Source: Lachnoclostridium sp. An76
Lineage (GTDB): Bacteria; Bacillota; Clostridia; Lachnospirales; Lachnospiraceae
NCBI RefSeq assembly: GCF_002161355.1
Contig: NZ_NFHL01000001.1
Span: forward strand, 248,001 to 312,000
Length of the DNA stretch: 64,000 nt
Direction: 5' to 3'
The notes below the pieces were generated by a model. The model did not search any database. It was not told the DNA's origin and was given only the letters and a program-made list of their open reading frames with translations. A program made the translations under genes and the position numbers. Positions 25,995-32,977 of this stretch are shown here, one piece after another. Numbering within the stretch: position 1 is the stretch's first letter; the number at the start of each line of letters is the position of its first letter.

Positions 25995-27200
25995 TCAGCG
26001 GTCTGCGTCGATATATTTTTCGTTCCAGATGACCGCGGTCTTCATGGGCGCGCTCTTGGAATAGATCTTATTTTCATAAGCTCCGATGGGATCTTCGGTA
26101 AACTCGCCTTTATCGATGAGTTCCACGATCTCGTCATAGCAGCTCTTCTCAAGGATACGGATTGCCTCCTCCATATGGTCCTGGCGGAAGTTGATGGAGC
26201 CGAAGATCACCTGGTTCTTAAAGCCGAAGGGCATGGTGTCAAAGGAGACCACCGGGCCTAAGGAGAAGGAATTATAGATCCCATTGCATCCCAGCACGCC
26301 GTACTGAAACGCGATCTCCTGCTCAATCCCCGCGCCGCTGGATCCGATGAACACGGTAGCCGTGCCGCCCAGCTTATCCATGATCGCTTTCGCCAGTTCT
26401 TCTTTTGTGTCAAAATTGCTCTTCACATAATCTGCCTTTGCCTGCTTCAGGGCAAAAGAAACCTTCGGGCTGTCCTCATCGCTCCTCGCAACAAAGACGA
26501 TCTTTGCCTCCGGATATTTCTGTCGGATCAGGTCTCCGATGAACATCCCCGTGGTGCCAAGGCCGAAGACGCATACCCTCTGGAATGTCTCTTTTCTCGC
26601 GATCTCACGCGCCTCTGTCTCCGAGCATTTGTACTGCGCCATCTTTACCCGGAAGTTGTGCGCCTCGCCAAGATCTTCCATGCGCTCTCTCTGGAAGATC
26701 ATGCAGGCATAGGGATCGCTGAATACCAGTTTTTTTGCCAGGGAAAGGGCGATCTTACCGTCCTTTACATATCCATCCGGGATCTTCAGGAGCATGTCTG
26801 GATTGTAATAATCCATATCTGAGAACAGGCCGTCCGCCTGGTCGCATCCGTACTCAAAATAATCCTCTTCCTCTGTATACCTGGTGGGGTCATAGCTGTT
26901 TCCCCCGCGGATCAGGACAATGGCAAAGCGGTTCTCCGACGGCACCCACACCACGCCTTCGTGTCCGTTGATCAGGCGGTCACATCCCGGCGGGAATTTG
27001 GCATCCAACTCACCTCTGCGTCCCATCTCCATCAGCGTATGGTCTGTCCCGCAGAAGCCGACCAGCACGCTTTCCGCCAGGATCCCTTCCTTCTCTTCCT
27101 CTCCTCTGAGCCTTCTCCTCGGGATATTGTGGATCTCCACATCCCCGTATACAAGAGGCCTGTCTTCACTGTTCTGAAAATATGTACCTTTTACGATCAT
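25995..27200 (-). CDS. glucose-dehydrogenase-like medium-chain dehydrogenase
   Basis: 401 residues. The N-terminal GroES-like part has VGFCGTDHTLMEMG and RLINGHEGV, matching the Cys-Thr-Asp and His-Glu pattern of archaeal-type glucose dehydrogenases, with an acidic substrate region. The nucleotide-binding part has VCVFGLGTTGMFIGDL (about 205-220). It would oxidise the anomeric carbon of an aldose to a lactone using NAD(P). The start at 27200 follows AGGAGG at 7 nt; the ORF upstream of it has no site. It lies 29 nt after the amidohydrolase gene, which could open the lactone product. Confidence 0.83.
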   Translation of the reverse strand: MIVKGTYFQNSEDRPLVYGDVEIHNIPRRRLRGEEEKEGILAESVLVGFCGTDHTLMEMGRRGELDAKFPPGCDRLINGHEGVVWVPSENRFAIVLIRGGNSYDPTRYTEEEDYFEYGCDQADGLFSDMDYYNPDMLLKIPDGYVKDGKIALSLAKKLVFSDPYACMIFQRERMEDLGEAHNFRVKMAQYKCSETEAREIARKETFQRVCVFGLGTTGMFIGDLIRQKYPEAKIVFVARSDEDSPKVSFALKQAKADYVKSNFDTKEELAKAIMDKLGGTATVFIGSSGAGIEQEIAFQYGVLGCNGIYNSFSLGPVVSFDTMPFGFKNQVIFGSINFRQDHMEEAIRILEKSCYDEIVELIDKGEFTEDPIGAYENKIYSKSAPMKTAVIWNEKYIDADR

Positions 27201-27229
27201 GTTAAATCCTCCTAATCTATAGTTCCGGG

Positions 27230-28108
27230 TCATTCCACCATGTTGATTATCTTATCCGAGACTGCCAGTTCCGGGAATCCGTAAAACTTCTCTGCGTTTT
27301 CACCCAGGAATTTTCTCTTTTCCTCTTCTGACAGCTCTGTTGTCTTCTCCACGAAATCCTTGCTCATGTCATAAGTGATCGCTGTCATTGTCCTCGGGTA
27401 GTCGCTGCCCCACATCAGTTTGTCTATGCCGCAGATATCGATGGCAGTGCGGATCGCCTTTACTGCCGACGGGTACGGATAGAACTCACTGTGGAAGAGC
27501 CATGTGATGCCGCCGCTCTCGATATAGACATTTTTATGCTTTGCAAGGGCGATCTGCTTTTCCCAGCCGTCCACTGTGACCATTCCGAAATGTCCCACCG
27601 CGATGCGCAGATCCGGGTGTCTTACGATCAGCTCCTCCATGGCGTCTGTCTGGGCGTCCCCGTCTGCCATGTCAATGGCGATGAATTTTCCCAGACGCTC
27701 CGCCTGTGCGAAGACTTCCTCATGGGCAAGAAGGCCTTGATTTTCCAGCCTGCCCCCGCAGATCTTTACACCGTCAAACCGGGACATCCACTCGTCCGCG
27801 ATCGGTTTCTCCTCGTACAGGCAGGTGATCCTCATCCGGTCCGGGTATTTCTCCTTACACTCCAGGAGATAGCTGTCCTGACTGCCGTCTATATATTCCT
27901 GTGTGATCACACAGCCGCTGACCCGGGCGTAATCCATATTTGCCATCAGCATTTCCACGGTATTGCGGCCGTCAAGCATATACGGCGGCATCATCTGTCT
28001 CAGCTCGCCGCCGAAATCGCTCTTCCCGCCGGTAAGCGGGATCACCGGTTTTCCGTTCACACGGCCTGCCTGAGTGTTCCATAAATGTGCATGTGCATCA
28101 ATGATCAT
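27230..28108 (-). CDS. amidohydrolase-superfamily hydrolase (candidate aldonolactonase)
   Basis: 292 residues of the TIM-barrel amidohydrolase_2 type. N-terminal metal motif IIDAHAHLW (about 2-10), a conserved Lys in FDGVKICGG, His in AVGHFGM and the final metal/acid Asp in MWGSDYPRTM (about 245). Relatives include lactonases for L-rhamnono-, L-fucono- and L-galactono-lactones and decarboxylases. Standing between sugar dehydrogenases, a lactonase is the simplest reading. The ATG at 28108 has AGGAGGAG upstream. It is the first gene of the operon, divergent from an AraC regulator. Confidence 0.83.
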   Translation of the reverse strand: MIIDAHAHLWNTQAGRVNGKPVIPLTGGKSDFGGELRQMMPPYMLDGRNTVEMLMANMDYARVSGCVITQEYIDGSQDSYLLECKEKYPDRMRITCLYEEKPIADEWMSRFDGVKICGGRLENQGLLAHEEVFAQAERLGKFIAIDMADGDAQTDAMEELIVRHPDLRIAVGHFGMVTVDGWEKQIALAKHKNVYIESGGITWLFHSEFYPYPSAVKAIRTAIDICGIDKLMWGSDYPRTMTAITYDMSKDFVEKTTELSEEEKRKFLGENAEKFYGFPELAVSDKIINMVE

Positions 28109-28152
28109 ATAACTCCTCCTTCTGACCATATTTTTCTCTCAATCTTGCTTTC

Positions 28153-28158
28153 ATTATA
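28153..28158 (-). promoter_or_regulatory. -10 element of the sugar-acid operon
   Basis: TATAAT on the minus strand, about 45 nt before the amidohydrolase ATG. No good -35 lies 17 bp upstream, which fits activation by the divergent AraC protein. It shares a 16-base identical context with the promoter at 18701-18716. Confidence 0.6.
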
Positions 28159-28246
28159 TCGCCTGTGGTACGATGAAGACACATCAAAATCAGACAATTA
28201 TGGCATATCCGTGTCCGATAAGCGTACTTTGAGAGGAGCATCTCCC

Positions 28247-29116
28247 ATGAAAAATGACAACCTGAACATTACCTTCTCGATTGGGAAATACATGATCACG
28301 ATCCTGAAGTTTACTTATGAATGCCAGACCTGGAACACCCCGTCCCATTCCCACAGCTCCAACAGCTATGAGCTCCACTATATCCCCCAGGGAAAGGGGA
28401 CGCTGATCAGCAGCCAGAAGTCTTATGCACTGTATCCCAATGTCCTGTATACGACCGGACCCCATATCGAACATCAGCAGTATCCCGACCCTTCCGATCC
28501 CACTTATGAATACTGCATTTATCTGAGGATCGAAGAAACACACACCAGGCAGCGCAGAAAAAATACGGACCAGGAAAATATCATGGATCTGTTTTTAAAT
28601 TACCCTTTCTGGTACGGGACTGACCATGCGGATCTCCCGGTCACTCTGGAACAGATCCGCCGGGAGATCTTTGACCCGAAACCGGGCGGAGCCCTGATGC
28701 TGGAAGCGCTGTTTATCCAGTTCATGGTCAAGGTGCTGCGCAACTATAAGCCTGCATCCAAAGCCGCGATCACCTCGATCCCGATCCCGCTGATCAAAGC
28801 CTATATCCTGATCGAGGACAGTTTCCTTCTGGAGTACGATACGATCACGCTCGAAGAACTGTCCCGGAGACTGGGTTTAAGCACCCGCCAGACAAGCAGG
28901 ATCTTATTCGACCGTTACGGGCAGAATTTCACTCAGAAACGGACCGAGGCGAGGATGGCGGCTGCTGCGACCTTTTTAAAGGAGGGCAGTCTCTCCGTCT
29001 CTGAGATCGCATCCAGGCTGGGGTACTCCTGCCCGAACCATTTTCACGCAGCGTTCAAAAAGTATTATCAAATGACTGCCACGGAATATAAGAACCGGTA
29101 TCTGGACAGACCGTGA
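28247..29116 (+). CDS. AraC family transcriptional regulator
   Basis: 289 residues. An N-terminal cupin-like ligand domain (HSHSSNSYELHYIPQGKG near 38-55) precedes a C-terminal pair of helix-turn-helix motifs (TLEELSRRLGLSTRQTSRILF and SVSEIASRLGYSCPNHFHAAFKKYY). It should bind a sugar or sugar acid and control the divergent dehydrogenase/lactonase/uxaB operon. The start at 28247 has GGAG 8 nt upstream; the open frame before it crosses the promoter region. A shared bidirectional terminator follows. Confidence 0.92.
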   Translation: MKNDNLNITFSIGKYMITILKFTYECQTWNTPSHSHSSNSYELHYIPQGKGTLISSQKSYALYPNVLYTTGPHIEHQQYPDPSDPTYEYCIYLRIEETHTRQRRKNTDQENIMDLFLNYPFWYGTDHADLPVTLEQIRREIFDPKPGGALMLEALFIQFMVKVLRNYKPASKAAITSIPIPLIKAYILIEDSFLLEYDTITLEELSRRLGLSTRQTSRILFDRYGQNFTQKRTEARMAAAATFLKEGSLSVSEIASRLGYSCPNHFHAAFKKYYQMTATEYKNRYLDRP

Positions 29117-29154
29117 GGCGGTGTTCCGCGACAGGCCATAGATCAAAAAAACGC

Positions 29155-29206
29155 CAAAAAAAGCGCCGGCTGCATGGAAAAATCCATCTGCAGCCAGCGC
29201 TTTTTT
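29155..29206. terminator. bidirectional terminator between araC-type gene and rpsO
   Basis: AAAAAAAGCGCCGGCTGC...GCAGCCAGCGCTTTTTT: about 16 bp of stem, with a central TGGA/TCCA and A/T-runs on both sides. It serves the convergent AraC gene and rpsO. Confidence 0.93.
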
Positions 29207-29232
29207 CATTCGGTTTCTTACCAGATCCCGGA

Positions 29233-29499
29233 TTATTTTCTAAGTCCGAGTCTCTCGATCAGTGAACGATATCTCTCGATATCTACTTTCTTAAGGTATG
29301 CAAGAAGTCCTCTTCTCTGACCTACCATCTTAAGAAGTCCTCTTCTTGAGTGGTGATCCTTCGGATTAGCCTTGAAGTGTTCTGTGAGCTCGTTGATCCT
29401 TGCTGTCAGGATCGCTACCTGTACCTCCGGTGAACCTGTGTCACCCTCGCTTCTTCCATACTCTTTGATGATTGCCTGTTTCTTGTCTTTTGCGATCAT
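29233..29499 (-). CDS. rpsO: 30S ribosomal protein S15
   Basis: 88 residues, standard length. Typical S15 sequence: [20 protein letters not shown], then [20 protein letters not shown], which binds the three-way junction of 16S rRNA and S8-side helices. AAGGAGGAG lies before the ATG. It has its own promoter and a folded leader. In many Firmicutes it sits directly between ribF and pnp; here the sugar cassette separates it from pnp. Confidence 0.98.
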   Translation of the reverse strand: MIAKDKKQAIIKEYGRSEGDTGSPEVQVAILTARINELTEHFKANPKDHHSRRGLLKMVGQRRGLLAYLKKVDIERYRSLIERLGLRK

Positions 29500-29595
29500 G
29501 CTTTGTCTCCTCCTTAAATATACTCTGGTAACCGCCTGGCATTAAGCGATGGCTGGAGTTTTCCGATCACCGAACGCCGGCTGATTGTGTAACCT
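29500..29595 (-). promoter_or_regulatory. rpsO leader, candidate S15 autoregulatory RNA
   Basis: About 95 nt of untranslated leader lie between the promoter and the ribosome site, with GCCGG/CCGGC-type and GCCATCGC/GCG-rich pairings. S15 controls its own translation through leader RNAs in several bacteria; the specific fold here is inference. Confidence 0.45.
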
Positions 29596-29600
29596 CAGCT

Positions 29601-29629
29601 AGTATAGCACAGCACACTGTGGTTGTAAA
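29601..29629 (-). promoter_or_regulatory. rpsO promoter
   Basis: Minus strand: -35 TTTACA (29624-29629), 17-bp spacer, -10 TATACT (29601-29606). Confidence 0.85.
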
Positions 29630-29672
29630 GAAAATTTTACCTGACTGTATGCCAGTCTGTATGTCAGTTTTT

Positions 29673-30569
29673 TCAGCTTCGATCTTTAAAGAAATCGATG
29701 CCGTACTGCATGTCCTTCATGACCTGCTCTCTCAGCTCTTCCACAGAGCCGAATTTCACCTCCGGGCGCTCAAACCCGCAGAACCGGACCGTCACTTCTT
29801 TGCCGTAGGCGTCTCCCTCATATCCATAGACATATACTTCAAAAAGCCTCCTGCGCTCATCCGTGACCGTGGGCTTGACCCCGGCGTTTCCCACGCCGTT
29901 ATACCACTCTCCGTCGATCTTCACCCGGCAGGCGTAGACTCCGTACCTGGGGAGGATCTTCTGCGCTTCCGGCTCCACATTCATCGTCGGGAACCCCAGC
30001 GTACGCCCGAGCTGTTTCCCGTGGCGGACAGGCCCGGTGAGTTCGTAGGGATAGCCCAGGAGCTGCTCCGCGAGCCGGACGTCCCCCTGTGCGAGGGCGT
30101 CCCGGATATAGGTGCTGCTGATGATCATATCCCCGTACCGCTCTTTTTCCACTACATCCACGGTATAGCCGTATCGGGGGGCATATCTTTCCAGCATCTC
30201 CACGCTTCCGCGCTTATTATGCCCGAAGACAAAGTCCCTGCCCACGACGATATGGGCGGCGTTTAGTCCTGCGCACAGGATGTCCCGGATAAAGTCTTCC
30301 GCCTCCATATTCCTGAGAGTCTCTGTAAACGGACAGTCGATCAGCCAGTCGATCTTCCCCTCCAGATGCTCCCTGCGCTCCCGGTTCGTCATGATCGCAT
30401 CCCTGTGCATGTCAAAAGCGCAGAGCACACTGTCACATTCATCGGTGGCATAGCTCCTTATTTTATCCACCAGTTTCTGATGGCCCCTGTGGAGCCCGTC
30501 AAACTTCCCCATAGTTACCGCTGTCTTTTTTGTTCCGTGATAAGATCCGATCCCTGTTATATATTTCAT
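29673..30569 (-). CDS. ribF: bifunctional riboflavin kinase / FAD synthetase
   Basis: 298 residues. The N-terminal FAD synthetase domain has GKFDGLHRGHQKLVD (about 22-36, nucleotidyltransferase HxGH-like). The C-terminal flavokinase domain has LGRTLGFPTMNV (about 190) and GVGNAGVKPT. It converts riboflavin to FMN and FAD. It starts 7 nt after truB and ends the translation operon. No FMN riboswitch is present, as expected for an operon-internal ribF. Confidence 0.96.
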   Translation of the reverse strand: MKYITGIGSYHGTKKTAVTMGKFDGLHRGHQKLVDKIRSYATDECDSVLCAFDMHRDAIMTNRERREHLEGKIDWLIDCPFTETLRNMEAEDFIRDILCAGLNAAHIVVGRDFVFGHNKRGSVEMLERYAPRYGYTVDVVEKERYGDMIISSTYIRDALAQGDVRLAEQLLGYPYELTGPVRHGKQLGRTLGFPTMNVEPEAQKILPRYGVYACRVKIDGEWYNGVGNAGVKPTVTDERRRLFEVYVYGYEGDAYGKEVTVRFCGFERPEVKFGSVEELREQVMKDMQYGIDFFKDRS

Positions 30570-30576
30570 GTCTGCC

Positions 30577-31569
30577 TCATCTGTCCTTTTTCTCTGTTTT
30601 ACCTGCGCTCAGTCCATCGGGATCAAGGAACATCTTTTCCAGCCGGAACTGCCCCCGTTTTCCCTCGTACCGATAGATGCCAATGAACCGATCCCTGCTG
30701 TCATATACGCGGAATCTTTCCCCGTCTGCGGGTCCCGCGGCGCAGCTTTTCTGTTCCGGGGCTCCGGCAGGTTCCGCTTTGCCCGGCTGCCGTATGACAT
30801 GCTTCAGGCAGAAAGGATTTCCGTTATATCCGAGAGAAGCCGCCCCATCCTTTAATATCACCTGTCTCAGTTCAGAAAATACGCTGTCCAGGGGAAGAAG
30901 GATCTGTGACAGATCCCCATCCTTCACATGATCCTCCACATCTGCCAGCCGCAGGCTCTCTTCCAGACGGAATCTTCCCACGCGGGTGCGGAGAAGCGAC
31001 TCCATGCATCCTCCCACGCCCAGTTTCTCTCCGATATCATGGCAGAGCGTGCGGATATAAGTCCCTTTGGAACAGTCCACTTCCATGCGCACTCTCGGGA
31101 GACAGAGTTCTTCCACCCGGATATCATGGATGAGGACTTTCCGGCTTTTGCGCTCCACGGTCTTTCCTTCCCTTGCCAGTTCATAAAGCTTCTTTCCGCC
31201 CACTTTCAGTGCGGAATACATGGGCGGGATCTGGTCGTATTCCCCGACAAAACTCCGGATACAGGCCAGCACATCCTCTTTTGTGATGCCCGCTGTCTGC
31301 TGTTCGGCCAGGACAGTGCCCGTGATGTCCTGTGTGTCTGTCGTTTTCCCGAGGAGCAGGACCGTCTCGTAAGTCTTGTCCTTATCCGTGAGCAGGTCGC
31401 AGACCTTTGTCGCCCTGCCCAGACAGACAGGAAGCACCCCCTCCGCATCGGGATCGAGGGTGCCTGTATGTCCGATCTTCTTCTGTCCCACGATGCCCCT
31501 CAGACGGGCGACAACATCGTGGGAAGTCCATCCTTTTTCTTTATAAATATTCAGAATACCGTTGATCAT
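30577..31569 (-). CDS. truB: tRNA pseudouridine(55) synthase
   Basis: 330 residues. It isomerises uridine 55 in the T-loop of tRNAs. Catalytic Asp in GHTGTLDPDAEGVLP (about 35-49), then KTYETVLLLGKTTDTQD and RVEVDCSKGTYIRTLCHD-type motif. The C-terminal PUA-like part is longer than usual and holds a Pro/Gly/Cys insert (about 265-285). The gene lies between nrnA and ribF in the standard order. Confidence 0.96.
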   Translation of the reverse strand: MINGILNIYKEKGWTSHDVVARLRGIVGQKKIGHTGTLDPDAEGVLPVCLGRATKVCDLLTDKDKTYETVLLLGKTTDTQDITGTVLAEQQTAGITKEDVLACIRSFVGEYDQIPPMYSALKVGGKKLYELAREGKTVERKSRKVLIHDIRVEELCLPRVRMEVDCSKGTYIRTLCHDIGEKLGVGGCMESLLRTRVGRFRLEESLRLADVEDHVKDGDLSQILLPLDSVFSELRQVILKDGAASLGYNGNPFCLKHVIRQPGKAEPAGAPEQKSCAAGPADGERFRVYDSRDRFIGIYRYEGKRGQFRLEKMFLDPDGLSAGKTEKKDR

Positions 31570-31591
31570 TTCTTCTCATCCTGTCACTTCT

Positions 31592-32575
31592 CTATTCCTG
31601 CGGTGATACGGCGCCGCTGTGGTCGAGCTGCAGCGCGATCCTGGCTGTGATATTGTTGATCACATCGTGGCTGGATCCGCTCATCGTCACTCCTGCCGCG
31701 CGCACATGCCCGCCGCCGCCAAAATGCTTCGCGATCACGCTGACATCCACCGCGCCCTTTGAGCGCAGGCTGACCTTGAACTTCTGCGGCTCGATCTCAT
31801 GGAGAAAGATTGCTGCTTCCACGCCCTTTGTCTGGCGGAGCTGGCTTACGATCCCCTCCAGGTCAGACGGCTGCGCATGGAAGAACCGCATGGAACGCTG
31901 TCGGATCACAGAGACGATACAGCGCTTATCCATGATAAGCATGCTCTCCAGAAGAGCGCGCCCCAGGATCTGATTCTGGATGTACGTTTTCTCATAGTAT
32001 GTCTTCTCAATGATCTCACTGCCGTTGATGCCTTTGCGCATCAGCTCCGCCGCAATCTCCATGGTCTCCGGGGAGGTGCAGGAATACTGGAACACACCGG
32101 TATCGTGCACGATTCCCATGTAGAGTGCTTCCGCCACTGCTTTGCTGATCTTTTCTTTCTCAGTCAGCCGAAAGACCAGCTCTGATGTGGAACTGGCGTC
32201 AGGGACAATATAATTGTGGTCTGCAAACGCCTCATTGCTGATATGATGGTCAATGCACAATGTCTCTGCCGCAGCCTCAAATAAAGGCTCCGAAAAGCCC
32301 AGGCGCTTTGTGTCCCCGCAGTCCAGGCAGATAAAAAGATCATACGGCTCCGCCCCGTCAGGGATCTGTGTCTTTACTTCATCCGTCCCGCTGATCATGC
32401 GGTATGCCTCCGGCACATCTTCCAGATAGACATCCGTATGGATGTGCGGGAACTGTTCTTTCAGGTAAAGGTACAGTCCCATACAGGATCCGACACAGTC
32501 GCCGTCCGGGCGGACATGCCCGCCCAGTGCGACGCTGCGCTTGTCTTTTAAGATATCTTTTAATACAATCGTCAT
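31592..32575 (-). CDS. nrnA: DHH family phosphoesterase NrnA (nanoRNase / pAp phosphatase)
   Basis: 327 residues. Metal motifs GHVRPDGDCVGS (DHH motif I), CLDCGD, CIDHHISN (motif III) and VHDTGVFQYS; a DHHA1 domain ends in FGGGGHVRAAG. Relatives degrade oligoribonucleotides of 2-5 nt and dephosphorylate 3'-phosphoadenosine 5'-phosphate. The start at 32575 lies 1 nt after the rbfA stop, with GGAGCTGAAGA upstream; a second ATG at 32593 would overlap rbfA. Confidence 0.94.
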   Translation of the reverse strand: MTIVLKDILKDKRSVALGGHVRPDGDCVGSCMGLYLYLKEQFPHIHTDVYLEDVPEAYRMISGTDEVKTQIPDGAEPYDLFICLDCGDTKRLGFSEPLFEAAAETLCIDHHISNEAFADHNYIVPDASSTSELVFRLTEKEKISKAVAEALYMGIVHDTGVFQYSCTSPETMEIAAELMRKGINGSEIIEKTYYEKTYIQNQILGRALLESMLIMDKRCIVSVIRQRSMRFFHAQPSDLEGIVSQLRQTKGVEAAIFLHEIEPQKFKVSLRSKGAVDVSVIAKHFGGGGHVRAAGVTMSGSSHDVINNITARIALQLDHSGAVSPQE

Positions 32576-32576
32576 A

Positions 32577-32951
32577 TTAATCTTCAGCTCCATTCTCTGA
32601 ATTCCCTGTCACTTCATCGATCTTTCTGCTGATATTCACTCCATATTCAATGGACTGGTCCAGGATAAACCGGATCTCCGGGGTGTTGCGCATATTGACC
32701 GTGCGCGCCAGCTCGCGGCGGATATACCCCTCCGCGCTTTGGAGCCCTTTCAATGTATCCTGCTGTGCCTTCTCATCTCCCAGGACACTGATATATGCCT
32801 TACATGTCTTTAAATCCGGAGCCACTTCGACAGCAACCACGGACGTCATCGGCGCCACCCTGGGGTCTTTGATCCCTCCGCGCAGGATATTGCTCAGCTC
32901 TCTCTGGACCTCAGCATTTACTCGTGTGTTTTTGATACTGTTTTTTCTCAT
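32577..32951 (-). CDS. rbfA: 30S ribosome-binding factor A
   Basis: 124 residues, a single KH-like fold: VNAEVQRELSNILRGGIKDPRV, DLKTCKAYISVLG and TPEIRFILDQSIEYGVNI are typical. It assists late 16S rRNA 5'-end maturation and 30S assembly. It lies between infB and nrnA. Confidence 0.96.
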   Translation of the reverse strand: MRKNSIKNTRVNAEVQRELSNILRGGIKDPRVAPMTSVVAVEVAPDLKTCKAYISVLGDEKAQQDTLKGLQSAEGYIRRELARTVNMRNTPEIRFILDQSIEYGVNISRKIDEVTGNSENGAED

Positions 32952-32977
32952 TGCTGCTCCTTCTCTCTGAAACAGGC

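Noticed and set aside
30550-31570. FMN riboswitch for ribF
   Set aside because: ribF is inside an operon with a 7-nt gap; no conserved FMN aptamer segments were seen.
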